A program made the position numbers and the translations under genes. Shown here one piece after another: positions 1 through 11,805 of a stretch of 64,000 nucleotides of DNA. The stretch comes from Micropterus salmoides (Eukaryota; Chordata; Actinopteri; Centrarchiformes; Centrarchidae), in contig NW_024040707.1 in assembly GCF_014851395.1 (NCBI RefSeq), positions 15,361,457 to 15,425,456 of the forward strand. The letters are read 5' to 3'. Under the pieces are notes generated by a model. The model was not told the DNA's origin, made no database searches, and was given only the letters and a program-made list of their open reading frames with translations. The first letter of the stretch is position 1, and every line of letters starts with the position of its first letter.

Positions 1-95
1 AGAAAATGCATAGATTTCGTTCATAAAGTACCTCATTGCCTTTACTTTACGTGTACCGATCATGCTTACTGTCGTGCATGGTCACTGTTAATACA
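1..95. repeat. Segment paralogous to 29690-29795
   Basis: This edge segment matches 29690-29795 in the same orientation. Both contain ATGCATAGATTT, a GTGTACCGAT block and a GTGGTCAC/TGGTCAC end, with scattered substitutions. At 29.7 kb the segment lies just upstream of the exon-like copy that carries the L2 insertion. The window edge may therefore hold a third, partial copy of that duplicated unit. The start is cut by the window. Function unknown. Confidence 0.6.
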
Positions 96-430
96 GTATC
101 TGCCACTGCCACAACAACTAATGATGGCATTAATACAAGAAGACAAGCGTCATGAGGCAGGACTTTGTGGTATTGCATAGTCTTTTTACAGTGTCTGACA
201 AATAACATAATCAAAGTGACGATAAGTAGGAGTTAATATTCTTGCTCACATTGACAGCTGTGAGAATGGTCATAAGTCATGCACAGACGAGCAGAGATGC
301 TGTGCAGTCAACAAGCAGGGCATTGCATCAGAGAAGGAATGTGAAGCTGCATTGGTGGCAGCCTGGTTGAAGGTACTAGAAGAAGTTTTTTCCCTCATCC
401 CATATAATTCTTCAGTTCTGAAACTCAACA

Positions 431-502
431 CAGTTGAAATGACAGTTGTTATGGTTGTTAGAGCTGAGGCTCTAATGATCATAAGGACTGTCATTACAAC
501 AG
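431..502 (+). other. Imperfect RNA-like hairpin
   Basis: Arms 439-464 and 469-494 are inverted copies around a 4-base loop (TGAG). The inner stem TTAGAGC/GCTCTAA and the outer stem ATGACAG/CTGTCAT are perfect. Of 26 positions, 21 are Watson-Crick pairs. Read as plus-strand RNA, four of the other five become G-U wobbles and one is a G-G mismatch. On the minus strand those wobbles would be A-C mismatches. Weaker pairing continues outward by about seven bases. It could be a small palindromic MITE, a precursor-type hairpin or chance. No known RNA family was recognised. Overlapping reading frames on both strands are low-complexity and look like shadows. Confidence 0.5.
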
Positions 503-588
503 CCAGGAGCACTAACGAACCAGCGGTATCAATCATCTTGGCAAACAACTCCACAGAGATTAAATAGCTGAGTTTCCCTACCAGTCAG

Positions 589-682
589 TCAGAACTGAAG
601 AAGACTTTTGGCACGTCTTCTGTTATCTTCAACCAAGTGGATAACTATGACCTCGATGACTGAGATTCTCCATATACATTGT
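589..682 (+). repeat. Fragment of the 9.6-kb fold-back repeat family
   Basis: The run containing ATCTTCAACCAAGT, then GGATAACTATGACCT, GATGACTGAGA and TCTCCATA matches the unit in the insertion at 9567-9735 (read on its minus strand). A block of roughly 28 bases between the first two motifs is missing here. The upstream part contains AGAACTGAAGAAG, which I recall as common in fish repeats. A Penelope-like terminal repeat is possible but is a guess. Confidence 0.5.
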
Positions 683-840
683 TACACATACAAAAAAATC
701 TCCACAACAAATGCAGGGTATGCTTTTTACCAAGTGCTGATGGCTACAATGTTAGCAAACAATCATCATCCAGCAGTTGGGTTCTTCGCCACCTCATGAA
801 TGTAAATTAAATATTTCCTTCCCTTTATGTCTTCTTTTAT

Positions 841-1245
841 GTCCCTCTGTATGCAAACTTATCCCATTAATACATGTTACTAACTTGACCTCTTCCCTTC
901 CCATAGTCTTGTGCTTTCTCGTCCCTCTCCTCTCTCCTCATATCACTTTCTGGAGCTGTGGAGTCTGGATCTGTCGTTGCAAGTCACCTGCTACCCCCCA
1001 TGTTCCTGCTCGACTCCCTCTGCTACAATTATTATTACTAGTCCTATTGTTATTTTTATTGTTTTTATTAACATTAACATTATCTTGCCTCTGTCGCCTA
1101 GTGCTTGCTCTTGGTGGGAATTGTTGGGTTTCTGTAAATAATATCACAGAGTCTCACAGTCTAGACCTGCTCTTTTATGAAAAGCGCTATGAAATTACTG
1201 TTATTGTGATTTGGCGCTATATAAATAAAATTGAATTGCTGTGAG
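841..1245 (+). mobile_element. L2/Maui LINE 3' end (5'-truncated, internally deleted)
   Basis: Non-coding 3' region of an L2-type LINE. It parallels 7287-7926 and the reverse complement of the 3' region of the L2 at 29.9-33.8 kb. It begins at CCCTCTGTATGCAA and ends at GGCGCTATATAAATAAAA plus a single GAATT unit. The central block with the CCGGTCGAGGCAGATG motif is missing, so it carries an internal deletion. 5' truncation is normal for LINE insertions. The frames across it are not genes. Confidence 0.85.
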
Positions 1246-2010
1246 GCTATAGCTTATGAAGCATGATTGAAGTAAATGCTGAAATGAACACATTTAGACT
1301 ATCATGACTGAGAGCTTTCCTGTTCTTGTGAGGACAAAACTCCAGTAACAATTGTAGTATAAGGAATGACTTAATTGTGAGACCAAAGCAATTCATCTTT
1401 TGGACTTGGTCATGTTCATCATAGGGACATTTATCATGCAATATTGCAAAAGGTTTTGACTTAAATGCACCCTGAAAGTAAGTGATGTTCCAGAAATCCC
1501 CATCATGCCGCCCACTCTTTCAGAATTTTTAACTCATAGTATGAGCACAACTATACATACATATTCACATTTTTGTGTTTGTTGGCACCTCTTGACCATG
1601 AACTGTAAATCACACCAATTAACACACAAAGTAAAAGAAAGTGTGGTTTGTAAATGTTGTTTGATGATAAAAGCCTTATGGGCTTTTGCTTACAAATGAA
1701 TCAGACTTCTTTATTATTAGCCATATTTCCTTTGATGACCGTTACTCATTTTTTGGACAAAACAACACAAATGTTTTTTTTACAAATGATGTATTCTAAA
1801 TACATCAATAAATGTTTCTTGCATCCAGTGTGAGTGGGCAGCATAGTCTACATTACAAAAGAGAGACAGACAGCTGGTCATGTGACCTTTTCATTGACTA
1901 AGAAGGCCTAAGGGTTTGAGGAACACATTCATCAAATGCCTCACCATGACCCGCTGTCAGCAGACTCACCACTGCATTGCCCAGTTCTTCACATTTATAC
2001 CTCTGTCTCA

Positions 2011-2045
<35 letters not shown>

Positions 2046-5000
2046 TCTTGCACTCCCAAGCGTGATACCACATAGTGGCATGGCACGGCGAGTCAAGCAC
2101 ATGTGGAATAGTGCTCAAGTAACTATCCATCAGTGAGGAGGAGGGAGGGCCGACAAGAAAAGTGAAAAGAGAGGCTGAAAATACCACAAACCATTGGTCA
2201 TATACCTATTTTTGTTGTCCTAATCAATATGTAAATGACTATTCCATAAAGTGTACAGTAAAGCTACTCCTTCTATTGTCTGAACTGTGCTCTGTGGAGG
2301 CTTTCACCTGTTACTAAATATGCTGATGTATTCAGAGTGCTGTTCAGCAAGCTATCCAGCACAAAGCACGCACCCCCCGACACAAAGAATGTGTCGTTCA
2401 TGATCACACACCCAATGAGTCGAAGAACGAGTGAGAGCCGTTGCTTAGAGACAGACTCTCGTTCAGTGAGCCAATCGAGTGGCATTGACCAACTCGGGAT
2501 TTTGTGATAGTAGATAAAGACACTAAGATTTTGTGTTCAATTGTCTATCTAATAACACAAATAATGTTTATATGCAATTATTTCTTTGCAAGATCTTCAC
2601 CAGAGAACATAAATATATACATAAAAAGCATTAAAGTGCTGCATAACCTGCTGTCAGTGGAATCTAATTTCCCCATGTGGGTTCTGATGCGGGATAACAG
2701 TCACCAAAACTGTCCAGTCAGTGTATTACTTGTAACTCTGAACAACTTCATGTTTACTCCTCTTGGTCTGTTTGTAAAAGCCAGTGTGACCCCCCCAAAG
2801 TGTTACAAGATATATTTATTAAAAAAGGTTCTGGATATAAATCTGTTAAATTTTTTCATCTTTTCCTTTAACATTTTCTGTAATTTTGGTGAGTTACTTA
2901 AATTACTTACTTAAACCATTAGAGAAGTTTAGAGGGGTTGATGGTTATTTCTATGGCTCCAGTTGAACTGCAACCACATGCTCATAAACATCTGAAATAT
3001 TACAAAGGGCCCCAACCAGACATTGCTTTCTTGAAAGGGGTTTTTATGTAAAAATAATTTGCTATGTAACTAGTAAATACAGCTGTCAGATAAATGTAGT
3101 GGAGTAAAAAGTACAATAGTTCCCGCTGTGCACCTTTCTTCAGTAACTGACCTCACATCAGATGAAGCTTGACTTTGGAAAGGGTATCTCAATTCACAAA
3201 ATAAGTCTACTGCTTCATTTTCTATACTGAGCTGGGCTGGCCCAATCACATCTCTTACAAACCCCCACTCACTCCCCCTTTGCCCTCTGTTTTAAATTAT
3301 TATTTTACCCTTCAATTCAATTTATTCAAGTTATCAATAGCTAAACCGGAATTTCGCCGGCTCATCCAGCAGAAGTCAACACAGTGGAATATAGAAACCC
3401 CACAGCCAAAAAATAAACCCCACAACCAGTTTTGGCAGGGTAATTGCTTTTCTATTGAAACTGACTATTTTTTTGTTTGCTTGTTGGGATCCAGAAGAGA
3501 TGGTTTTTGTTGAGATATGGACTCTTTGAAATGAGATAAGGACTCATTCATTAGTGGTTGAACTGTAGGTTATGTGTTAAGCACTGAATACACTTAGGTG
3601 AACTTTGTGTTTCATGTCCTCTGTAGGTACCTTTGGAACACCTAGTTGTTAAGTAAGGTGGAGTGATTATCATATACTGAAATACATACGCCATTTTTAC
3701 ATGCACACATGCTTTTGTGTAAATATACTGAACACTAAATTGCATTATTTACATTAAATAATACCTAAATGAGCTGAATGTCATTCCTTCATTTAGCGCA
3801 TAGGCTACATTTCGGCCGATAAAATTTTGGCAGACAAAAAAAAATACTTTACAGGCAGTGAAAAAAGTTTATTTCAGACCCTGAGTGAAACATAAGCGTT
3901 AATTGGCATTGTTTTTTGTAGCTAGCATAGTTCCCTAATGCAGGTGCAACTATTCTAATGGCTGAATAGGTGATGTTACTTTGTCAGCATTGGGTTAGCT
4001 CACGCTGATGAGAGTGACCCAGGTCCATATGTTTCATGATAAAATTATTAAGATTATTAGGCTAAGGGTTCCCTTGATAAAGATGTGACTGTATAATATG
4101 GCCTATTATACAACACATGTAGCATACTGTGCAAAAATGAATTAATGCTTATGTATTAAGAAAAACAGGCAACAAAGTTGTCCTATGTTTATTTTCATCT
4201 TTTTTTGAAAAAACAGCTATTTGCTCATTCTCAGTATTGTTGAAACTGTACAACTTTGTCAGGGAATTCCAACAATTCTAGACCTAATAATAATTTGACC
4301 TCTAGTAGCGATTTATTTTCTTTACTATTTTCGGTACTTCTGCTTGAGTATAAGTTGTGTAGCCTACTCCATGGCCACCTTTAATCATGAGGGACTTAGT
4401 AAAAAGCGAATGAGTACACTGATCCACAGCACTTGGAGGCAATATTATAGTAGTTGTAAATATTTAAGGGACTGCAAGGATGGTGTATTGGTGAGGGGTT
4501 TTCACCTGCGCCAAAAACGCCAGGGCCAAATTTCTGTCCCAGTCCAGCACTGCTTCCATGCATTTCTTCCTGGTATCTGAAGTGGTAGGAAAACACTTAG
4601 CATATTATGTATAAACAACTGAGTATAATGTACATTTCTGTGGGGTCACTATAAATTTGTTCCTTGGTCTTTACTTTAGAGGCTGGCAGAGCTCCCACAG
4701 CATGGAGTAGTGAGGATGGATAAGAAAAATAAGAATGGGGGATGATTTGGAGCACTCTGAGTAATGCTAGCGCACAGTGCATCTGCTTTTGTTCTTCCTG
4801 GCTTTGTTCTGTGCACTTACTCTATCTTGAACTTTTACAGTGCTATTCATCCCACATTTATTGCAGGGCAAAACAATATTTATCTCTGTCCTTGTTCATT
4901 TTCCTTAATATTTAGGTTCACAGTGATAAAGATATCGGTGCTGAAACAGAGAGAATCGGAGGGAGCTGGGTGGGAAGGTCACTTTGCACAACCCAAGTGT

Positions 5001-5085
5001 AACATGAAAAAGGTAACACTAAGTAATCACTTTGGGGCACCTCATCAGAACCCTGTCCCCCTGACAGTTCCCTTGTTCTGCCCTC
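1246..5085. other. Intergenic DNA, no gene seen
   Basis: About 3.8 kb without a supportable gene. It is AT-rich, with short unrelated frames on both strands. The frame at 2504-2914 is 136 codons but AT-biased and matches nothing I recognise. One CA microsatellite lies at 2014-2044. Near 2380-2480 there are several GTCGTTC/GAACGA-type motifs that could be part of an unrecognised repeat. Confidence 0.6.
2014..2044. repeat. (AC)n microsatellite
   Basis: About 15 uninterrupted AC units. It accounts for the serine/threonine-histidine and cysteine-valine runs in overlapping frames. Confidence 0.95.
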
Positions 5086-5089
5086 CAGC

Positions 5090-5638
5090 CATCCACCTGA
5101 GTCTCCCCATCTGATCCCGTTCCCTTCCACCGACTGCCTTCCTGTGATTCCCTGCTCTGCCCTGCAGCATTCTTGTTTGAGCTTGTCCCTGTATCACTCC
5201 TTGCCTCTGTGTTCTGTGTTCCCATTTAGATTTTGTCTGCTTGTATATGTTACATTTGTCTTGGCTTTACTTCCAGTGTTTTGTAATGTTTGGTTTCTTG
5301 TGTCTTCACTCTATTTTTATTTCCTGTTTGGTCTGATTTGCTCCTAATGTCTTTCACCTGTTCACTCCCTCGCTGCTTGTTTGCCCCTATATTTAACCTG
5401 TTCAGTCCTTGTTGCATACTTGTCATATGTTGAGTCTTCTGCTTGTTTCCGTGTTCTCGTTTTGGATAACCTGCCACAATTTGTTGGATGGAAAGCTATC
5501 TTGGTTCTTGGTGCCAGGACTTTGCCAGGGACCCACGTAAGCCTGTCAAGAACTGCATCCTGCTCCGTGTCTGCATCTGGGTCTAGTTTTCCTGCCTCTG
5601 CATTCGGCCATCCTGACAGTAGCCTAAGAAGATTAAGT
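5090..5638 (+). repeat. T-rich interspersed repeat, CTGACA end
   Basis: A pyrimidine-rich segment with recurring TTGTCTGCTT, TTTCCTGTTTG and TTGCCTCTG motifs. It ends with CTGCATCCTGCTCCGTGTCTG-like sequence, a 'tctgcatctgggtc' motif and then CTGACAG. The same kind of sequence occurs at 53854-54365, and in inverted orientation at about 13970-14170 and 46745-47233. The TGTCA...TGACA ends fit either an LTR or a non-autonomous DNA transposon. Family not identified. Confidence 0.5.
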
Positions 5639-5689
5639 GTATGTTGTTACTGCACATGGTGAAGATGCATTGGAAATCAGCCAAAGATC

Positions 5690-6063
5690 ATTTATTAAAG
5701 AAACGGTGATTGATCCACATTCATCAACCTATGGTTTCCAGAGAAAAGACCTGCGCTTCTCATTCAGGGGAATACAATCTAATGTTTCCTCACGGCTTTT
5801 TTTAAGAGGTGTGTCAAGCAAGCAACAGACTCTTTTGAATGTTCTTCAGAACTTTTTAAAGTAAAAGCTCTCAATTCAACTCAAAATAAAGCATAGCTGC
5901 AAAAAACTTTCTTGTGCTTTTCTTGCGTAGGCACAATCACTTAAGAGGAAGTGATTATGTGAGTAACTGTTGTGAGGTCTATTTCAGCACCTGCCACTAT
6001 CAAAGAATGTATTTATTTATGTATTTAATTTGACCCGCAGGCCACCTATTGCCAACCACTTAT
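5690..6063 (-). mobile_element. Degraded hAT MITE, second copy of the 12.1-kb family
   Basis: The reverse complement aligns with the 5' half of the element at 12134-12714. Both have a GTGG-TGGGCAATAGG-like terminus followed by GGCCTG, a shared block with CACATAATCACTTCCTC, a GCTTTATTTTGAGTTGAA block, and a CTTGCTTGACACACCTCT block. The terminal repeat here is decayed and the other end was not found, so this is a truncated old copy in opposite orientation. It has no coding content. Confidence 0.75.
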
Positions 6064-6069
6064 GTAGGT

Positions 6070-7286
6070 GAAACCAATGTGAGACACACATTTTCAGCAA
6101 AAAGCGCAGTGAGGCGTTACATCAGCCTCTGTGAACGGGCACTGCACTTGTTAAGAAAATGAGGCAGTCTTTAAAATGTAATGCGCTTTCAGTCCCTTAC
6201 ATGTCATTGCTTTAAGTTGTGCTTTACTCCTACCTGCTTCAAACTATTGTTAATTACCGTTTTGTTGTTCTAGTTTCATACTATCATTCTTGCCGAAAGC
6301 ATCTCCTGCCTTATGCATTTTGTGTATCCCATTTCACAATGGCATGTGTCTGTTGGATTCTGCTCTATATAGCTATACATATTAAAATAATTACTGAAAG
6401 ATGAATGAATTTTTGACCAATTAATAATCCTAACCTGAGTAGTGTATCAAGTGAAAATGTCCTTAATTGCAGAAATTCACAATGGTGAAAAAGCCTTACA
6501 AGCATTGCTATTAAGTTGAGCGTGTTAATGTCTTTTAACAGTGAATTCAAGCAGGACACATATAAACACAGCCCCATTACCATCACAGATTAGAGAGGAT
6601 GATGGTGATGACAAAATTTCTGTACAGCATGGCTGGAGCCAGGATTTTTTCTCTCTTTTTCTCTTCTTCTTATATTCAACTAAATAGCAATAAACCTATA
6701 AGAAAACAAAAACCTCTTTTACATGCAAAAGTGAGTGCCCATGCACAATTAACACAATTCATGGGTTCCGAAGATATCCCTTCCGAAATACCCACCGCCA
6801 TATTTGTGTTCAATACAGTGATAGAGTTAGGCTACAGATACAGTTTTTAGATACAGTCATTGTCATTGTCATGGCAACAAACACAGCACATCTAAATAAG
6901 ACAAAAAGACATTAATATTTGAAAAAGACATTTTCGACAGGTACAGTGACGCAGAGGAAACGTTGCCCTTGAATTAATGTAATACTACATGACAGTCTAC
7001 AACGAGTTGTTGCAGATGCAACTGTGTTTATTCACAAGTCCCCTCTAGTTTAATCATTTCTGACACACCGACGGTAACTAGAGACACTACAGTTTAATCA
7101 CTCATTAATGTTCTTCCACTGATAAACACGGCATTAGCTTTGAGGCTAATTTAGCACTGGGCAGCGTTATCTGCTGTTGGCAATTTTAGAAAATATTTAG
7201 AATTAATAAATTAGAGGGAAATGAGAGGACCGGTTGGTAGAACTGCCACACTGAAATAAATCTACAATCACGTCTGTCAGCAGTGT
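6070..7286. other. Intergenic DNA, nothing recognised
   Basis: About 1.2 kb of AT-rich sequence. Only short frames without motifs occur. No terminal repeats or tandem arrays were seen. Confidence 0.55.
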
Positions 7287-7926
7287 AGCCTCCATGATGC
7301 ACTGAGCTCCTCTCTCCTCTACTTTCTCTCCCTCTGTATGCAACCTCATCCCATTATTGCATGTTACTAACACAACTTCTCCCCTTTCCGGTAGTCTTGT
7401 GCTTTCTCGTCCCTCTCCTCTCTCCTCCTATCACTTCCTGCAGGTTTTCTGGCTCTGGAGCTGTGGAGTCTGGATCTGTGGCTGCGGGTCACCTGCTGCC
7501 CCCCTGTTCCTGCTCGACACCCTCTGCTGCAACGACTATTGTTACTAGTCTTATTGTTATTATTGTTATTATAATCATTAACATTACGATTGTTATCATT
7601 AACACTACTATAAATATCTGTACCATTTTTCACTTAGTGTATAGCAACATCACCTTTACTGTCTCTCCCTCTCTCTCCTTCACCCCAACCGGTCGAGGCA
7701 GATGACCGCCCATCCTGAGCCATGGTTCTGCTCGAGGTTTCTGCCTCTTAAAAGGAAGTTTTCCTTGCCTCTGTCGCCTAGTGCTTGCTCTTGGTGGGAA
7801 CTGTTGGGCTTCTGTAAATAGCATCATAGAGTACGGTCTAGACCTGCTCTTTTATGAAAAGTGCTGTGAGATAACTGTTGTTGTGATTTGGCGCTATATA
7901 AATAAAATTGAATTGAATTGAATTGA
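7287..7926 (+). mobile_element. L2/Maui LINE 3' end
   Basis: A 5'-truncated 3' untranslated region of an L2-type LINE. It is collinear with the reverse complement of about 29920-30570. It runs from ATGATGCACTGAGCTCC through an (ATT/GTT)-rich stretch, a CTCTCTCC tract, CAACCGGTCGAGGCAGATG and GGAAGTTTTCCTTGCCTCTG to GGCGCTATATAAATAAAA. It ends in four GAATT-type units (TTGAATTGAATTGAATTGAA). No reverse transcriptase sequence is left. Confidence 0.9.
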
Positions 7927-8109
7927 ACACTAGATTACATAACATTAAACACACTGCTGAGCCTGGAGAGGGCAGTGAAAACTGGGAAGTTTAGCAAGTC
8001 TGGGTGCGGAGGGTACAAACCCGACTCCTTAGTTATTGTCCTTGGTGAGTTAACCAGTTAACCTGAGTGAGCAAAGGTAATCTCAGCTATAAACTCCCCA
8101 AATACAGAC

Positions 8110-8420
8110 ATCAAATATCTGATCAGAGAGGAGAATAAAAAAGTCTTTTCTGTTTCCTGGGCACCATCATCACCCAGGAACTTCAAGTAGAGGTAAAGGT
8201 AAACAACAGCATATAATTATTTCTGCAGAGAAGATGATTGGATGTAATCTCCATCCCTCCGTGACCTGTACAACTCTAGGAGTCTGAGGTGAGAAGGAAA
8301 GATTGTGGCTGACCCCTCCTACCCTAGAACAAACTGTTTCAGACACTCCCCATCAGCAGGAGGCTGCAGTACATCAAGACCAAAACCTCACATCACAAGA
8401 ACAGTGTGTGGCCTTGTAGA
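8110..8420 (+). pseudogene. Rex1/CR1-like LINE reverse transcriptase C-terminal fragment
   Basis: Conceptual translation in shifting frames gives FLGTIITQEL, then IGCNL and a region ending QEAAVHQDQNLTSQEQ. This is the order expected at the end of a Rex1-like polymerase: the 'YLG' block, the 'IIGC.LP' block and the 'PSGRR.R..KT.....NS' block. Stops and frame changes separate the pieces. The catalytic domain is absent, so it is a dead 3' coding fragment. Its orientation is the same as the L2 end just upstream, but it belongs to a different family. Upstream boundary uncertain. Confidence 0.65.
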
Positions 8421-9545
8421 TGAGCTGGCTTCATGTGACGTCACATGGTCCTTATGAATATATCCAAAATGTGACAAGAAGTGCATTTATTCCAAAAATA
8501 ACATTTAGGCAGATGAAATGCGTCCTGCTGTGCATTGGTTATGTTACAGTTAAATGTCTATGTGGCTTGCGAGTTTCTTTCTCCGACTCATCTTTCTTAT
8601 CTTTGTTGAATTTAATAGGGCTTTATTGCCATGGGAAACAGATGTTTACATATTTAAGTGTGAAATAAAAACATCATCTGCCTCTTCTTCTTTGGCCCCC
8701 TCAGAGACAGGCTCTGGCTCTGGATTTTCATTTTCAACCACACTCTCTTGTTCAGAAAACAGTCATCTCTCACATAACATAGCATAATGAGCGTGAGAAC
8801 ACACCAAACAACCCCCAGGCCACACACATACACACATGTCATATAGTATACACGCAGCACGAGCAGGTTTGAATTGGGAACAGAATGGCTGGTTACTAAC
8901 TTTTACATATTTCTTTAGTGGGACTGGCTAAAGGCTTGCTGTACAAACTGTCAACAGCAATTTTATGGAGTTGTAAGACTGTACACAAATACAGACAGCA
9001 ACCAAACCATACATGAGCTCAGACTCTGGAAAGGCAGGCACCACAGACAAATACAGATGCAAAACATCAGGGACTGGCCACGTGATTGGGAAACCTGAAA
9101 GAAATAATATACTGAAAGCTTTCTGGCTCATTAAAATCAGAGGAGCTATCTGACTAGGAGACATGGGGCAAGGTAGTGGACAAAAATATTGGAGGCAAGC
9201 AACATAGGGGACATGTATTGGAAGGAGTCATCAAAGCAGACAGAGCTTTGGAAGAGTTGGCTGATTGAAAAGCAGCAACGTCAGAACTAAGAAACAACAG
9301 CCTATCTTGTTCCAACAAGACAGGCTGTGAGGCAGGAAAAGACAGCAAGTGTGACTAAGGAGCAGAAAGGGTACATAATGAGAAAACAAGGTGATAAATC
9401 AACAGGGAAACAGGGTAGTCTACCGAAATGTTGACGTCAGAGGCCGTAAGCTGGGTGATTGAATGTGTGGCGGTGTGGATGACTTTTGAACTGGATTTTG
9501 GTGACAGTGACTCATACATGCAGGTTATTATAATATGTCGCAATG
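8421..9545. other. Intergenic DNA, nothing recognised
   Basis: About 1.1 kb with short motif-free frames. A TGTGACGTCACA palindrome lies near 8436-8447. It resembles a cAMP response element but is isolated. Confidence 0.5.
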
Positions 9546-9549
9546 TGAC

Positions 9550-9752
9550 CATAGAAGATAATGTCTATGAAGATTCTCAGTCATCCAGGTCATAGTTATC
9601 CAACGAGGGTTAAAATGAAGGGCAACTGGACTTGGTTGAAGATACTGGAAAGTATTCCAGTATCTATTTCCAGTAAGTATTTCCAGTATCTTCAACCAAG
9701 TCCAGTTGCCCTTCATTTTAACCCTCGTTGGATTACATAGAAGATAATGTCT
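9550..9752 (-). mobile_element. Fold-back insertion with 54-bp perfect inverted arms and 17-bp target duplications
   Basis: The 17-base direct repeat CATAGAAGATAATGTCT occurs at 9550-9566 and 9736-9752. Between them lies a 169-bp insert. Its arms, 9598-9651 and 9680-9733, are exact reverse complements over 54 bases, separated by a 28-base spacer. Left of the left arm, the minus strand continues ATAACTATGACCTGG and CTGAGAATCTTCAT, as in the copy at 589-682. The insert therefore looks like two copies of one element end joined head-to-head. The long exact target duplication suggests target-primed retrotransposition. A Penelope-like element or twin-primed LINE tail is possible. Confidence 0.85.
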
Positions 9753-10129
9753 TCATGATCTGTCTTTTCAGAGTGATCGTTAGTTTCGCACTACAGATGC
9801 TCATTTACGGAGTTTGCTGGTGAACAGATAGTTTTCCTTGTTCCTAAAGTAACTGCTTACCGCATCTAACTAACATTAGTTGCCATTATCTAATTATCTC
9901 AGTTAGCCGTGCAACACTGGTCATAGCTGACTCAGACCGAACTGGGAGCTCAGAGCACCTGGGGAGTGTGTTAGTGTTTACACCTCTAATGAAGGATTGG
10001 AGATTTTCAGGCCAGGATAATGGCAGGGAGCAGCAGAACCGGAGCTGAACGAGCGGGCAATGAAACCGCACTCAGCAGCCTACCAGTGAACACGGCATGA
10101 ATGGGACCGGACACGGAGACCAACATGGA

Positions 10130-10692
10130 ATACTTAGTTACCGAGTTGATTTACAGAGTTTCTTGATTGACAGATACATTTACTTTTTGATAAACCGCTA
10201 ACTGTCCAGATAGCTCGGTTAGCTGGGAAGCTAGCTGTACTATTAGCTGACTCAGCCCTGGGTTGCCAAAAGCTAAACCCGGCAAGAAAACCACCTTGGT
10301 ACTGTATTCCCTATTGTCAATCTGGCCTCTGTCGGTCTTGGAGGCGGTGTTCGATCCCAGTCCGGCCGCATTGTGAGAGTGAGAGTTGGAACAAAGTGCA
10401 CAAAGTCTGCATGACGTGGGTGGAGGGCGTAATGCACATTCAGTGCTATTGGCTACTGTAAACGCCAATCAATGTCTGCAACAAGTCCCTTGTGTTATTA
10501 TTCACAAGCAAATAGCATGCCGCCTTTTTTGATCTACTGGCACTGAGGGCACACCAATAAACCAATAACTTGCAAAATAGTCTTAAAAACCAACATTAAA
10601 ATGAATCATAAGATCACAAATTGTGATCCAGCCTGGAATAAATCACTCATATGATATTTTTGCCATATCATCCACCCCTACCACCACCTGTT
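10130..10692 (-). mobile_element. MITE with TAGGGGTGG.GATAT terminus
   Basis: On the minus strand the element begins near 10678 with TAGGGGTGGATGATATGGC. It then runs through AATAGCACTGAATGTGCATT to GCGGTTTATCAAAAAGTAAA near 10180. The last two blocks recur in the same order on the plus strand at about 26690-26840, so two copies of one family are present. The far end of this copy is unclear; sequence back to about 9780 may belong to it. No transposase. The 105-codon frame across it is a by-product. Confidence 0.6.
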
Positions 10693-10699
10693 TCTTGAC

Positions 10700-11590
10700 T
10701 CCCCCAGCTGCTAATATTCGCATAGTGGTAGTGGATGGAAATGTGCATTAATTTGCTTTTATTTCATGATTTTCTGGAAATTAGTTTAAAGTTTGTGCTG
10801 CATTTTGGTTGGAGACTTGACTATTGTATGGCTGTCACTTTGTGCTTTTATTTATTACAATTTAGCTCTTTTTATTAATTTATTAGTTTGGTTGATTAGG
10901 GATGGTAAACAAGAAACAAAATGTCTCTGTGGCAGAGTAGCCACACATAATTTGTTATCATTTTATACCTGTAAAACATGCCTACATGCTCCTGACTGCA
11001 TGAAAGCACAGCAGAGGGTAAAAGTCCCAAATGACTTTAACTCAAGGTGGTCTCTGGAAAACCCTCAGTCTGTGACCCAAGCAAAGCCTGGTAAAATTGA
11101 CCTATCCCAGCAGCAAACCCTATTTTATTTTATTGCAATCTGAAAATATGCTTACAGACCATTATTTTGTGTTTTGTAGCTAAATCTATACATTGACTTG
11201 TAAACATATTGACATCACAACACACAGCTCGACAAGCCAGAACATTTGATTTGCAAGCTGTATCACTCTATGAAGAGTTCAATACCTGCAGTAGAGTTTT
11301 GTACCTGCAGTAACACTTATTGTCAAAGTTTTACTTCAACTGGAACATGATAACCTACAGTATTGGCAAAAGTTATTGATCCAGGGTAGAATTTTAAATC
11401 AAATATACTTCATATCGTAATTAAATACCACCTTTATGTCTGCAGTGTCTGTGTGCCGGCTGCTGAGTTGTATCTACCCTTAATCGATTAGGTCAGTGAG
11501 CAGAGCACACAATTCTTCTCTAGTTCACAAAGCATTTTCAGTTATCTTGCCTTTATGAAGCTGCCATCAGTATGTAACAGTGAGGACCAA
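10700..11590. other. Intergenic DNA, nothing recognised
   Basis: AT-rich. One 116-codon frame at 10793-11143 shows no recognisable domain and no splice context that I can defend. Confidence 0.5.
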
Positions 11591-11599
11591 ATAAAATTA

Positions 11600-11805
11600 A
11601 GTTTCTCTTTAATTTAGTTTTGCCACTCACCTTAGATCTGCTCTTTTTGTCTCATCCAGTGTCAGTTACTGTTGTGGTGTATGGTGTCTTGTATTGTAGG
11701 TTGATTACTGTGATCTTGTCTAGCACTATGAACCATAAAAAATGGCATTTCTTTCATTGTCTAACCATAATGTGGACAACAAACAAACTTGAACTTGAAC
11801 CTTTT
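11600..11805 (+). mobile_element. LINE 3' tail relic
   Basis: The sequence ACTATGAACCATAAAAAATG, then TGGACAACAAACAAACTTGA and ACTTGAACC resembles the 3' ends of fish LINEs that finish in short TGAAC-type repeats. No coding part is visible upstream, so this is a short, strongly 5'-truncated insertion. Family not certain. Confidence 0.4.

Noticed and set aside
270..554. Minus-strand 94-codon frame with a hydrophobic segment, and a plus-strand counterpart at 352-567
   Set aside because: The hydrophobic segments come from the two arms of the hairpin read in both directions. I could not place the protein in any family.
2504..2914. 136-codon plus-strand frame
   Set aside because: AT-biased composition, no domain, and no conserved splice or start context.
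8430..8450. TGTGACGTCACA as a cAMP response element
   Set aside because: A single short palindrome without a nearby promoter or exon. Expected by chance in 64 kb.
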